Positions 1 through 9,548 are shown, counted from the first letter of the stretch. The stretch is DNA of 54,738 nt from Streptomyces roseus (GCF_001044425.1 NZ_LFML01000075.1:1-54738), one strand, 5' to 3'. Notes: generated from the sequence alone by a model not told the origin. A program made the numbers and translations.

Positions 1-43
1 CCTGATAAGGATGAGGCCACAGGTTCAAATCCTGTTAGCCCCA
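1..43 (+). tRNA. tRNA-Ile (GAU), 3' part
   Basis: The window opens inside the anticodon arm. The loop CTGATAA at 2-8 gives anticodon GAU. The 3' anticodon stem is at 9-13, a T arm with loop TTCAAAT lies at 19-35, and the acceptor 3' strand TAGCCCC with discriminator A ends at 43. The genome continues CAG, so CCA is not fully encoded. The 5' half lies outside the window. In Streptomyces this tRNA sits next to gyrA near oriC. Confidence 0.93.
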
Positions 44-51
44 CAGTGAAT

Positions 52-84
52 GAAGACCCCCAGGCCCTCGCCCTGGGGGTCTTC
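52..84 (+). terminator. Rho-independent terminator after tRNA-Ile
   Basis: A perfect 13-bp stem (52-64 with 72-84) has a 7-nt loop and is followed by TTCG. It begins 8 nt after the tRNA end, so it most likely ends the tRNA transcript. Confidence 0.85.
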
Positions 85-188
85 TTCGTATGCTCAGTTG
101 GGGCTTCCCAGGTCACCGAACGGTATCGGTGCGTGTGTATTGTTGGCCGTCAGAAGTCCCCAACGTCAACGAAAGACGAGGTCGCGCG

Positions 189-323
189 GTGAAGAAGCTG
201 CTCCTGGTCGCACTGGCCGCCATCGGCGGGCTCCTCGTGTACCGCCAGATCCAGGCGGACCGCGCCGAGCAGGACCTGTGGACGGAGGCAACTGACTCCG
301 TGCCTTCCGGTTCCGGTGTGTGA
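189..323 (+). CDS. DLW-39 family small membrane-associated protein
   Basis: This is a 44-residue protein starting with GTG at 189, with GAGG about 7 nt upstream. Residues 3-18 are hydrophobic and follow MKK, so it is probably a single membrane-anchored peptide. The tail contains the EQDLWTEATD segment that names the actinobacterial DLW-39 family. Family members are usually about 40 residues and lie near gyrA and tRNA genes, as here. The molecular function is unknown. A strong hairpin follows directly, so it is probably a monocistronic gene. Confidence 0.85.
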   Translation: MKKLLLVALAAIGGLLVYRQIQADRAEQDLWTEATDSVPSGSGV

Positions 324-343
324 GACCGAAAGCTGATCTCATG

Positions 344-373
344 AAGCCCCGGCTGCCGCTGCGGCCGGGGCTT
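344..373 (+). terminator. Terminator after DLW-39 gene
   Basis: AAGCCCCGG at 344-352 pairs with CCGGGGCTT at 365-373 and is followed by TGTG. It lies 20 nt past the stop codon of the small gene. Confidence 0.75.
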
Positions 374-445
374 TGTGCTGTTCTGTGACGAATAGTTACG
401 TTTTGCAAAGATTTGGCTTGCATGAGCAAAATCGGGGTGGGCGTG

Positions 446-1552
446 ATGGGGCGGCTGCGGACGACGGTGCTGGCGGGGGCGGCGGCCCTGGCGCTGGCCG
501 GGACACTCCCGGGGGCGGCGTCGGCCGCCACGGCGCCCCCGCGGCCGGCGCCCGCGTACCGGGGCGCCGAGGGCGCCGAGCGGATCCGGGGCGGGCCCGT
601 CAGCGCGGACGCGCCGCTGGTGGCGGCCGGGCGGGCCTACGCCGACACCATCGGCCCGGGCGAGCGCTTCTACCGGCTGAACCTCGACGACGCCTCCAGC
701 GTGTACTTCTCCGCCGTGCTCCAGCCCCCGCGCGGCGCCGAGGTCGGCTACGGCGACGGCCTTGAGGTCGAGATCATGACCAAGGAGGGCGAGCGCTGCC
801 CGAACAACCCCGGCCGGGCCGGCTTCGGCTACGACCCGGTCCCCCTCGGCGCGGCGGCGGTCCGCCGGCTGGAGGAGGACGCCGCATGCCAGGGCGCCGG
901 CGTCTACTTCGCCAAGGTCACCCGTACCGCCGCCAAGGACTCCGACCGGGGCGCGTGGCCGGTGGAACTGCTGCTCCAGCGCGAACCCGGCCTCGCCGTG
1001 GGCAACGCCCCCGCCACCGCCCCCGGCGTCTGGCCCTCCGCCTCGCCGACGCTGCCCGGCAGCGAGCCGGTCGTGCGCCCCGGGGGCACCGGCTTCAACG
1101 ACGCCCGGGCGCTGGGCAGCGGGGTCTGGCGCGACGACCTGTGGCCCGGGCAGACCCGCTTCTACCGGGTCCCCCTCGACTGGGGACGGCAGTTGGGGCT
1201 CGGCGCCGAGCTCGCCGACGCCAGGATGACCAAGCCGTACGGCTCGGCCCCGGGCGGGCTCACCGTCGCGCTGTACAGCCCGTACCGGGGGCTGATCGAG
1301 GACAAGGCCGTCGCGTACGGCGGAAAGCAGGCGGGCGTCACCCTGCCGAAGACGGCGCCGGTGGCGTACGAGAACCGCTTCTCGGACACCGGGCAGGTAC
1401 GGGGGGTCCGGGTGGCGGGCTGGTACTACGTCGCCGTGACCCTGGGCGCGAAGGTGGCCGAGTTCACCGAGGACGCCAGCCCGGTGCCGCTGACGCTGCG
1501 CATGGCCGTGACGGGCGGCCCGGCCCGGGCGCCCGCGTACGGGAGAGCCTGA
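446..1552 (+). CDS. secreted protein; C-terminal anchor apparently lost to a frameshift
   Basis: The product has 368 residues from ATG 446, with GGGGTGG about 5 nt upstream. In-frame ATG 422 or TTG 413 would lengthen it. Residues 1-27 form a Sec signal peptide ending near AASA. The mature part holds two related beta-rich segments. Each has a 'pGERFYRLNLD' or 'pGQTRFYRVPLD' type motif, the pattern of C-terminal regions of actinobacterial VWA-type surface proteins, although no VWA domain is present. The frame ends at 1552 just before a stretch that, in the next frame, encodes an ADDR...ARDG linker and a transmembrane segment. One extra G in the GGG at 1541-1543 would join them (...PAYGESLSAAGF...). 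It is therefore either a real frameshift that turns an anchored protein into a released one, or a sequencing error. Function unknown. Confidence 0.75.
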   Translation: MGRLRTTVLAGAAALALAGTLPGAASAATAPPRPAPAYRGAEGAERIRGGPVSADAPLVAAGRAYADTIGPGERFYRLNLDDASSVYFSAVLQPPRGAEVGYGDGLEVEIMTKEGERCPNNPGRAGFGYDPVPLGAAAVRRLEEDAACQGAGVYFAKVTRTAAKDSDRGAWPVELLLQREPGLAVGNAPATAPGVWPSASPTLPGSEPVVRPGGTGFNDARALGSGVWRDDLWPGQTRFYRVPLDWGRQLGLGAELADARMTKPYGSAPGGLTVALYSPYRGLIEDKAVAYGGKQAGVTLPKTAPVAYENRFSDTGQVRGVRVAGWYYVAVTLGAKVAEFTEDASPVPLTLRMAVTGGPARAPAYGRA

Positions 1553-1767
1553 GCGCGGCCGGGTTCGGGGTGGGCGCGGACGACCGGGCGGCCGCCCGGG
1601 ACGGGCTCACCGCACCCGAGGCGGCGGAGGCGGCCGGAGGGCGTTCGGTGATGCGGGTGGTGGCCGGCGCCGGCTTCGGCGCCGGGATGGTGCTGCTGCT
1701 CGTGCTCGGCGGATGGTTCCTGCTGGGCCGGCGCGGGCAGGGCGCGCAGGGGCCGAGGCGCGCGTAG
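1553..1767 (+). pseudogene. out-of-frame C-terminal membrane anchor of the preceding protein
   Basis: Read in the frame of 1570, this stretch gives GVGADDRAAARDGLTAPEAA, then a hydrophobic helix around AGFGAGMVLLLVLGGWFLLG, and a short basic tail with stop at 1765-1767. It looks like the normal C terminus of the gene that stops at 1552. No convincing ribosome site precedes GTG 1570, so independent translation is doubtful. Confidence 0.55.
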
Positions 1768-1798
1768 GGCGCGCACGGCCCGCGGCGCGCAGGGCGGC

Positions 1799-2947
<1,149 letters not shown>

Positions 2948-2956
2948 CGCTGCGCC

Positions 2957-3040
2957 CGTCCCCCGTCCCGTGCGTGCGTCCCGTGTGGGCGTCCCGTACG
3001 TGCGTGCCGTGCCCGCGTCCCGTGCCCGCGTCCCGTGCGC
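2957..3040. repeat. degenerate tandem repeat of a CGTCCCGTG-type unit
   Basis: CGTCCCGTG or close variants recur about six times between the kinase start and the end of the upstream HTH gene. The last two copies are a 13-nt direct repeat (GCCCGCGTCCCGT). It fills the leader region of the kinase gene. No reading frame or clear promoter is visible in it. Confidence 0.6.
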
Positions 3041-3053
3041 GGGGTGTCGCGCG

Positions 3054-3602
3054 TCAGTTCTGGTGGGACTCGTAGTGGGCGACCGCTTCCGCGGTGCGGC
3101 CCGCCCCGTAGACCCTGAGGAACTCCGCCAGTTCGGGATGGCTGGGGGCGAGGGAGTCGGCCGCGTCGATGATGTCGCCCGCCGCCGAGACCGAGCGCAG
3201 CAGCGACTGGATCTCGCGCACGACGCGCTTGACCGTGGGTGCGCCCGAACCGGTCGTGGTCTGGCCGCTGTTGCTGAGGACGGAGCCCCCCTGGGTCTTC
3301 TTGATCTCGTCCATCCGGTCCGTGGCCTCGGCCGCGCTGACGCTTCCGTCCGCCACCTGGCCCGCGAGGTCCTGGAGGGCCTGGACGCGCTGCACCACGG
3401 CCGGGTTCCCGATCTTGGCCCGCTGGCCGCTCATCAGCTGGGACAGCATGGGCGCCGACAGTCCGAGGACCGCAGCGAGGCGTGCCTGGTTCAAGCCGAG
3501 GTCATCTATGAGCCGGCGGAAGAGCGCGCCGAGCGGCTCCCCGTACCAGCTGCGCTGAAGCTCTCTGGCTCTGGCCGTGGCCTCTTGCTGAACAGCGTCC
3601 AC
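3054..3602 (-). CDS. helix-turn-helix DNA-binding regulator
   Basis: The product has 182 residues. GTG 3602 is chosen because GGGGAG lies 8 nt upstream and the sequence before it is low-complexity. Residues 22-65 (GALFRRLIDDLGLNQARLAAVLGLSAPMLSQLM... in pieces) form a Cro/XRE-like HTH. The C-terminal part contains VVREIQSLLRSVSAAGDIIDAADSL and a SHPELAEFLRVYGAG segment. It is a well-conserved Streptomyces single-gene family beside this tRNA-Ala. No ligand domain is recognised and its targets are unknown. Transcription may continue into the kinase gene 106 nt downstream. Confidence 0.82.
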   Translation of the reverse strand: MDAVQQEATARARELQRSWYGEPLGALFRRLIDDLGLNQARLAAVLGLSAPMLSQLMSGQRAKIGNPAVVQRVQALQDLAGQVADGSVSAAEATDRMDEIKKTQGGSVLSNSGQTTTGSGAPTVKRVVREIQSLLRSVSAAGDIIDAADSLAPSHPELAEFLRVYGAGRTAEAVAHYESHQN

Positions 3603-3766
3603 TCTCAGTACTCCCCTACTTCGCTGGTGCGAACCTCGCGAGCATCTTACGGAGCGTGGTCGCATGGCGGGAGCCCCCATAATTTTGCGAGATGCGGGGG
3701 TACACCCGGTACTCTGTTCTGCGGAACGGCCACACCTTCGCGGGAGGCGGTCGCGTCCGTCTTTTC

Positions 3767-3839
3767 GGGGCTTTAGCTCAGTTGGTAGAGCGCTGCCTTT
3801 GCAAGGCAGATGTCAGGAGTTCGAATCTCCTAAGCTCCA
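3767..3839 (+). tRNA. tRNA-Ala (UGC)
   Basis: This is a 73-nt cloverleaf. Acceptor GGGGCTT pairs with AAGCTCC (one G-U), the D arm is GCTC...GAGC, the anticodon stem is CTGCC/GGCAG with loop TTTGCAA (anticodon UGC), and the T loop is TTCGAAT. Discriminator A is at 3839. The following CAC shows that CCA is not encoded. Confidence 0.97.
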
Positions 3840-3846
3840 CAGTGCC

Positions 3847-3888
3847 AGAGGCCATCTGACCAGCGGAAACGCAGGTCAGATGGCCTCT
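3847..3888 (+). terminator. terminator after tRNA-Ala
   Basis: A perfect 15-bp stem (3847-3861 with 3874-3888) has a 12-nt loop and TT after the stem. It lies 8 nt after the tRNA. Read on the other strand it could also act for the convergent acetyltransferase. Confidence 0.85.
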
Positions 3889-3912
3889 TTGCGTGGTGCG
3901 GCGCACCCTCCG

Positions 3913-4437
3913 TCAGAGGTCGATCCAGTAGCGGCGCTTGGGGCCGACGAGGGTCTCGCGGACGTCCTCCAGGACCCCGCCGCCGCGCTCGATCGTGCGT
4001 ACCGACCCCGTGTTGCCGGGGTCGCACGTCAGGAGTACCCGGTCCATCCCCAGCAGCCGGGCCTCGTACAGGACCGAGCCGAGCGCCCAGCCGGCCAGCC
4101 CGCGCCGGCGCGCGGAGGGCCGGATGCCGTAACCGATGTGGCCTCCGGCGTCGAGGAGGAAGCCGTTGAGGTAGTGGCGCAGGTCGATGGCGCCCAGGTA
4201 GGTGTCGCCCTCGGCGATCCACCAGTACGTGGCGTGCACGCGGCCCTGCTCCACGGGGCGGGTCCGGTCCCCGTAGCCGCGCAGCCGCTCCGTCCAGGCC
4301 GCGAAGCCCCCGGGGCTGTCCACGTCGTCCTCGGAGCCGAGTCCGGCGCCGTCCATGTGGCTGTCGCGGCCCCATTCCGCGCGGGCTTCGAGCCAGGAGT
4401 CGTGCAGGCGGGGGGAGGGGAAGACGAGCTCGGGCAT
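3913..4437 (-). CDS. GNAT family N-acetyltransferase
   Basis: The product has 174 residues from ATG 4437 (MPELVFPSP). A longer frame upstream lacks the family pattern. The acetyl-CoA pyrophosphate loop is visible as RPSARRRGLAGWAL (about 106-119). The second half keeps the CDPGNTGSVRTIER segment (139-151) typical of RimJ/RimL-like or phosphinothricin-type GNATs. It is predicted to move an acetyl group from acetyl-CoA to an amine in the cytoplasm; the substrate cannot be told. It stands alone between tRNA-Ala and a divergent LysM gene. Confidence 0.88.
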   Translation of the reverse strand: MPELVFPSPRLHDSWLEARAEWGRDSHMDGAGLGSEDDVDSPGGFAAWTERLRGYGDRTRPVEQGRVHATYWWIAEGDTYLGAIDLRHYLNGFLLDAGGHIGYGIRPSARRRGLAGWALGSVLYEARLLGMDRVLLTCDPGNTGSVRTIERGGGVLEDVRETLVGPKRRYWIDL

Positions 4438-4577
4438 CCGTCGACGGTAACAGCCGGGCGCCGCCCGCCCGGGTCCCCCGGTTGGCCCTGTCACAGGGCC
4501 GGGCGGCGCGGGCTGGCCGACAGTGGGGGGAAGGCACCGAGCCAGGGGGCGACACCATGCCGGAGGCGCACAGACAC

Positions 4578-4988
4578 ATGGGACTCTTCGACTTCCTCAA
4601 GTCCGACAAGAAGAAGCACGAGGCCGCCGACAAGGCCGCGGCGGCCGCGGCCGCCGACTACGCGGCGAAGTACACCGACGCCGTGTCGGCCACCAAGGCC
4701 GCCGCCGAGCGGATGGCCGCAGCGGCGCCGCCGAAGCCCGCCCCGCACACCCCGAAGCCCACGTCCGCCGCGCACAAGGCGGTTCCCGCGGCTCCGGAGC
4801 CGAGGCCTGCGACGGCCGCCGCGCGGCGCACGTACATCGTCAAGACGGGCGACTCGCTCTCCGCGATCGCCCGCCGCGAGCTGGGCAACGAGGCCCGCTG
4901 GCGCGAGCTCTACGCCATGAACCGGGGCGTCATCGGCTCGAACCCCGAGGTGATCCAACCCGGCCAGGTGCTCACCCTGCCCCGCTAG
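4578..4988 (+). CDS. LysM domain protein
   Basis: The product has 136 residues from ATG 4578 (MGLFDFLKSDKKKH, with GGAGG 11 nt upstream). ATG 4557 with AGGGGG is a possible alternative start adding seven residues. Residues 12-50 are an Ala/Lys-rich helical stretch, followed by a Pro/Ala linker. One LysM domain fills 85-135 (TYIVKTGDSLSAIARRELGN...PEVIQPGQVLTLP). LysM binds N-acetylglucosamine glycans. No signal peptide is visible, so either export is non-classical or the domain acts inside the cell, as in other small BON/LysM-type proteins. Confidence 0.88.
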   Translation: MGLFDFLKSDKKKHEAADKAAAAAAADYAAKYTDAVSATKAAAERMAAAAPPKPAPHTPKPTSAAHKAVPAAPEPRPATAAARRTYIVKTGDSLSAIARRELGNEARWRELYAMNRGVIGSNPEVIQPGQVLTLPR

Positions 4989-4995
4989 GGGGTGC

Positions 4996-5040
4996 ACGGC
5001 GGGAGGGCCCGGATCCGATGGATCCGGGCCCTCCCGCCGT
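4996..5040. terminator. strong bidirectional terminator
   Basis: A perfect 21-bp inverted repeat (4996-5016 with 5020-5040) has a 3-nt loop. It lies between the LysM gene stop and the convergent DUF5324 gene stop, so it can serve both. Confidence 0.85.
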
Positions 5041-5070
5041 CCCGCTCAGGCCGTCGCGGTCACCGACCGC

Positions 5071-5754
5071 TCACTCGTCCGCCGTGCCGGAGGAGGACTC
5101 GCGCTCCTTCGCCGCCAGTTCGTCGTCGAAGCTGGCCGGCTCCCGCTCGTGCGAGAGCTCGGTGGCGGCCGGCGGCTCGACGAGCCAGTCCGGGTTCGAC
5201 TGCTGGTCCCACCACCGCCAGGCCGCGTACGCGCCCACGGCCAGTGCGCCGACCACCGCGACGACCTTGAAGGCCCGCCCGGCCCGGGAGCGCCGCTCCT
5301 GGCGCTTCACCAGCTGCTGGACCTCCTTGGCCGACACCTGGCCGCGCAGCGCCGCCAGGGCCGCCGTCGACCGGGACGCGGCCTCCTCGGCCACCGGCTG
5401 GGCCGCGGCCAGCGCGCTCTCCAGTCTGGGCTGCGTGTAGTCGGCCGCCTGCCGCGCCGCCCGCCGGGTGTGGTGCACGGCCATCGTCGCCGCGCGGTCC
5501 ACGTTCGGGGGCACGTGCGTGCGGGCCGCCCTCATCCGCGGGTGCAGATGCTCGTCGTACGCCGTACGGGCCTGCCGGGCCGCCTCGGCCGTCGCGTACG
5601 AGACCTTCGGTGCCAGCCGCTCGTTCGCCTCGGCCGCGTAGTGCGCAGCGGCGTCCCGGGCGGCCGCTGCGTACGGGGCCACCGCTTCCGCTGCGTGCCT
5701 CGCCGTTTCCCTGGCGCTTTCGGCGGCCAGGTGCACGCTGTCCTTGCGGGTCAC
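5071..5754 (-). CDS. DUF5324 family membrane protein
   Basis: The product has 227 residues. GTG 5754 is preferred over GTG 5781 because GGAGGAGGA ends 4-5 nt before it. Residues 5-150 are Ala-rich and amphipathic, with repeated AAE/AR helices that look like an apolipoprotein- or LEA-like coiled coil. One transmembrane helix lies at about 162-180 after a basic RRSRAGR. The tail is acidic. The topology suggests a large cytoplasmic helical part and a short outside tail. The family is restricted to actinomycetes and has no assigned function. It is divergent from the cyclophilin gene. Confidence 0.85.
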   Translation of the reverse strand: MTRKDSVHLAAESARETARHAAEAVAPYAAAARDAAAHYAAEANERLAPKVSYATAEAARQARTAYDEHLHPRMRAARTHVPPNVDRAATMAVHHTRRAARQAADYTQPRLESALAAAQPVAEEAASRSTAALAALRGQVSAKEVQQLVKRQERRSRAGRAFKVVAVVGALAVGAYAAWRWWDQQSNPDWLVEPPAATELSHEREPASFDDELAAKERESSSGTADE

Positions 5755-5929
5755 AGGATCCTCCTCCTCGGTGGCGGACACAGTTCACCTTTCCACCCTT
5801 TGTCGGATCATGCCTGCCTTACGGCCGGGGGGCATGCGTGACAGGGCATACGAGTGGAGGATTTCTGTGCCGCGCAGCGCTCCGTGGGAGGATCTGGAAC
5901 CGACAGTGACGACTATGGAAGGCAGATCC

Positions 5930-6457
<528 letters not shown>

Positions 6458-6597
6458 CCGCCGCCGCGCGGGCGCCCCGGGCGCCCCGGGAACCTTTCCG
6501 CCCCGCCCGTCCGTCCTGCATGCGTGGAACCCGCCGGGGCCACAGCCGGACGGCCGGCGGGGTGCACCGCCCGTCCGGCCGCTGACCGAGGGGACCG

Positions 6598-7473
6598 ATG
6601 GACACGGACCGTCTGCCGGGCTGCTACCGCCACCCGGACCGCGACACGGGGATCCGCTGCGCGCGCTGTGAGCGCCCCATCTGCCCCGAGTGCATGATCA
6701 GCGCCTCTGTCGGCTTCCAGTGCCCCGAGTGCGTCCGTGACGGCTCGGGTACGGGCCACGCCCCGGCCGCCAACGTGCCGCGCACCGTCGCGGGCGGGGT
6801 GGTCCCAGCCGATCCGCACCTCGTCACCAAGATCCTCGTCGGGATCAACGCCGCGGTGTTCCTGCTGGGCCTGGTCGCGCCGGCGGTCGTGGTCCGGCTG
6901 GAGCTGCTCGGGCGGTACGTCGAGTACTTCGGCGGCCCGGTGGAAGGGGTCTCCACCGGCCAGTACTACCGGCTGTTGAGCTCGGTGTTCCTGCACGTGG
7001 AGTGGTGGCACATCGGGGGCAACATGCTGGCCCTGTGGGTGATCGGCGGCCCGCTGGAGGCGGCCCTGGGCCGGGTCCGCTATCTCGCCGTGTACGTGCT
7101 GTCTGGGCTGGGCGGCAGCGCCCTCGTCTATCTGCTGACCGCGCCGAACACGCCGACCCTCGGCGCCTCCGGCGCGATCTTCGGTCTGCTCGGCGCGACC
7201 GTCGTGCTGGTGCGCCGCCTGCGCTACGAGATGCGGCCGGTGATCACCATGGTCGTGCTCATGCTGGTGCTGACCTTCGTGCCCTTCGGAGGCAGCCTGT
7301 CCGTCTCCTGGCAGGCCCACATCGGGGGCCTGGTGACGGGTCTGCTGGTCGGTCTGGGCATGGTCGGACCGGCCGCCGGCAGGACGCGCGCGCTGGTCCA
7401 GTGGGGGACCTGTGCGGCGGCGTTCCTGCTGGCAGCGGCGGTGGTCCTGGTCCGTACGGCCGAACTCACCTGA
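6598..7473 (+). CDS. rhomboid family intramembrane serine protease with N-terminal zinc-ribbon
   Basis: The product has 291 residues. The N terminus (9-45) has a B-box-like Cys/His set (C9, H12, C21, C24, C29, C32, C42, C45) likely to bind zinc. Six or seven membrane helices follow from residue 75. The catalytic dyad is visible as Ser191 in GASGAIFG and His241 in QAHIGG. H138...N142 in the WWHIGGNM stretch supplies the oxyanion residues. It is predicted to cut transmembrane substrates in the plasma membrane; the substrate is unknown. The zinc-finger-plus-rhomboid form is common in actinobacteria. Confidence 0.95.
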   Translation: MDTDRLPGCYRHPDRDTGIRCARCERPICPECMISASVGFQCPECVRDGSGTGHAPAANVPRTVAGGVVPADPHLVTKILVGINAAVFLLGLVAPAVVVRLELLGRYVEYFGGPVEGVSTGQYYRLLSSVFLHVEWWHIGGNMLALWVIGGPLEAALGRVRYLAVYVLSGLGGSALVYLLTAPNTPTLGASGAIFGLLGATVVLVRRLRYEMRPVITMVVLMLVLTFVPFGGSLSVSWQAHIGGLVTGLLVGLGMVGPAAGRTRALVQWGTCAAAFLLAAAVVLVRTAELT

Positions 7474-7500
7474 TCACACCGGCGTCAACACTCCACAGAG

Positions 7501-7552
7501 TTATCCACAGATCTTCTGTCTTTTCCTCAGGTGTGGATGACGCTGTGGATAA
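7501..7552. promoter_or_regulatory. cluster of three DnaA boxes
   Basis: TTATCCACA occurs at 7501-7509 on the + strand and again, inverted, at 7544-7552. A one-base variant (TCATCCACA) lies inverted at 7532-7540. All are within 52 bp of intergenic DNA between the rhomboid gene and crgA. Two exact matches to the 9-mer TTATNCACA plus a near match in so short a non-coding stretch are very unlikely by chance in high-GC DNA. DnaA-box clusters outside oriC are known in S. coelicolor as replication-control sites; this may be one. Confidence 0.75.
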
Positions 7553-7615
7553 CTCCTGGGGAGAGCTTGTCGGACCCGGTGCGCCTGTGCATGCGGGCGC
7601 CCGATCGGGGACCGG

Positions 7616-7870
7616 CTACTTCCACTGCGTGGACACGCCGAATCCCGCCGCGATGAAGCCGAATCCGACCACGATGTTCCAGTTGCCCAGTGCCTCGACC
7701 GGCAGCTGGGTCTCGGTCACGTAGAAGACGACGATCCACGCGAGACCGATCAGGAAGAACGCCAGCATGACCGGGGCGACCCAGCTGCGGTTGGTCAGCC
7801 TGATCGCCTGCGCCTGCTTCGCCGGCGGCGGCGTGTAGTCGTCCTTCTTGCGGATACGTGACTTCGGCAC
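7616..7870 (-). CDS. crgA: cell division protein CrgA
   Basis: This is an 84-residue protein matching the CrgA family over its whole length. A basic N terminus (MPKSRIRKKDDYTPPP) is followed by two transmembrane helices (about 29-52 and 63-79) with the conserved NWN motif between them and the family-typical C-terminal tail GFGVSTQWK. CrgA is an inner-membrane divisome protein that interacts with FtsZ, FtsQ, FtsI and FtsW in mycobacteria. In Streptomyces it tunes sporulation septation. It is divergent from the DUF881 gene, and the DnaA-box cluster lies just past its 3' end. Confidence 0.97.
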   Translation of the reverse strand: MPKSRIRKKDDYTPPPAKQAQAIRLTNRSWVAPVMLAFFLIGLAWIVVFYVTETQLPVEALGNWNIVVGFGFIAAGFGVSTQWK

Positions 7871-7961
7871 GAGGGGCTCTCCTGTCGATGCGCTGGGGAC
7901 CTTGCCTGCCCCGGGCGTCCGTTAGCGTAGTGGACCTGTGGCGTTGAAGGAGAAGGGTACG

Positions 7962-8750
7962 TTGAGCAATTCCGACGACTCCTCCGCGGGTCCCCGTCGC
8001 CGGGCCAGGCCGGTCCGGCTGCTGACGGCCGCTGTTTTCGCCCTGGCCGGTCTCATCTTCGTCACCAGTTTCAACACCTCCAAGGGTACGAACATCCGGA
8101 CGGACGCCTCGCTCCTCAAGCTCTCGGACCTCATCCACGAGCGCAGCCAGAACAACGCGCTGCTCGAACAGAGCACCGCGGCCGTCCGCGACCGGGTGGA
8201 CACCCTCGCCGAGCGCGACGACGGCAGCACCAGGGCCGAGGACGCCAAGCTGGCCGCCCTGCGGGTCGCGTCCGGCACCGAGGCGCTGTCCGGCAAGGGG
8301 CTCACGGTCACCCTGAACGACGCCCCGCCGAACGCCACCGCCCGCATCCCGAACGTGCCCGACCCCCAGCCCAACGACCTGGTGATCCACCAGCAGGACC
8401 TCCAGGCCGTGGTGAACGCCCTGTGGCTGGGCGGGGCCAAGGGCGTCCAGGTCATGGACCAGCGCCTGATCGCCACCAGCGCGGTGCGCTGCGTGGGCAA
8501 CACGCTGATCCTCCAGGGCCGCGTCTACTCGCCCCCCTACAAGGTGACGGCGGTCGGGGACCCGGCCGCGCTGCGCAAGGCGCTCGCCGCCTCCCCGGCC
8601 CTGCAGAACTACCAGCAGTACGTGGCGGCGTACGGGCTCGGCTGGAAAGTGGACGAGCACAAGGAGCTGACACTCCCCGGCTACTCCGGCACAGTGGACC
8701 TCCACTATGCGAAGCCGCTGGAATCCGCCTCCGCGAGCAGTACGCCGTGA
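7962..8750 (+). CDS. DUF881 family protein (YlxW/YlxX-like)
   Basis: The product has 262 residues from TTG 7962, with AAGGAG 10 nt upstream. GTG 7938 would add eight residues and sits 8-9 nt after a TAGCGT element, so a leaderless start is possible. A membrane helix (about 21-39) is followed by a helical region (SLLKLSDLIHERSQNNALLEQ) and the DUF881 core, with GLTVTLNDAP, VIHQQDLQAVVNALW and RCVGNTLILQGRVYSPPY. The family lies next to division genes in many Gram-positives. Its biochemical role is not established. It overlaps the next sortase gene. Confidence 0.9.
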   Translation: MSNSDDSSAGPRRRARPVRLLTAAVFALAGLIFVTSFNTSKGTNIRTDASLLKLSDLIHERSQNNALLEQSTAAVRDRVDTLAERDDGSTRAEDAKLAALRVASGTEALSGKGLTVTLNDAPPNATARIPNVPDPQPNDLVIHQQDLQAVVNALWLGGAKGVQVMDQRLIATSAVRCVGNTLILQGRVYSPPYKVTAVGDPAALRKALAASPALQNYQQYVAAYGLGWKVDEHKELTLPGYSGTVDLHYAKPLESASASSTP

Positions 8751-9459
8751 CGTCGTACTGCGCTTGGTGGTGCGGACGTTCAGCGAGGTCTGCCTGACGG
8801 CGGGCACGCTGATCGTGCTGTTCGTGGCGTACGTCCTGCTGTGGACCGGCGTCAAGGCCGACCGGGCCATGGACGGGGAGATGGCCCGGATGCGCGACCG
8901 CTGGGCCGCGGCCCCGGCAGCAGCTCCGGCCACCGCACCGCAGCCCGCACCCCAGGCCGCGCCCCCGGCGCAGGAGCCGCCCGGATACCCGCCCGGGCAG
9001 GCCTTCGCCGAGATGTACGTCCCGCGCTTCGGCCCGGACTGGAACAAGCCGGTCCTGGAGGGCACCGGCACCGACGTGCTGAAGAAGGGCCTCGGCCACT
9101 ACGCCGGCACCGCCCCCCTCGGCGGCACCGGGAACTTCTCGGTCGCGGGCCACCGGCGCACCTACGGCGACCCCTTCAAGGACTTCCCCGAGCTGCGCCC
9201 CGGCGACACCGTGATCCTCAAGGACGCCACGGCCTGGTACACGTACACGGTGCGCGGCGCGCCGCTGCGCACCCTGCCCACCGACATCGGGGTGGTCGAC
9301 CCGGTGCCGCGCCGCTCACCCTTCACCGGCCCCGGGCGGTACCTGACCCTCACGACCTGCGAGCCGGAGTGGGGGCACAGCCACCGGCTGGTCGTCTGGG
9401 CGGAGCTGACGCGTACCCGCCCGGTCGCCCAGGGCCGCCCGGAGGGTTTGCCGAGCTGA
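8707..9459 (+). CDS. class E sortase (first of three)
   Basis: The product has 250 residues if started at ATG 8707, overlapping the DUF881 gene by 44 nt. GTG 8767 or 8770 would give a shorter N terminus. One membrane helix (about 29-47), a Pro/Ala linker and the sortase barrel follow. Catalytic His149 is in VAGHRRTYG, Cys218 in LTLTTCEPEWGHSHR and Arg227 at the end of that motif. Its TTCEPEWGHSHR differs from the TTCTPxxTSxxR of the two neighbours, which may mean a different sorting signal. Sortases join cell-wall sorting signals to peptidoglycan at the outer face of the membrane. Confidence 0.92.
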   Translation: MRSRWNPPPRAVRRDVVLRLVVRTFSEVCLTAGTLIVLFVAYVLLWTGVKADRAMDGEMARMRDRWAAAPAAAPATAPQPAPQAAPPAQEPPGYPPGQAFAEMYVPRFGPDWNKPVLEGTGTDVLKKGLGHYAGTAPLGGTGNFSVAGHRRTYGDPFKDFPELRPGDTVILKDATAWYTYTVRGAPLRTLPTDIGVVDPVPRRSPFTGPGRYLTLTTCEPEWGHSHRLVVWAELTRTRPVAQGRPEGLPS

Positions 9460-9548
9460 CCCACCCGGCCGGGCCGCTGCCTTTAGTCTGTTCGCGTACC
9501 GCCCCCGCGGTGCGGTGGTCGATCGTGGACGGATAGGAAACAGACGGC

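Noticed and set aside
2957..3040. Possible CRISPR-like array
   Set aside because: The units are short, degenerate and lack regular spacers; no cas gene is present anywhere in the window.
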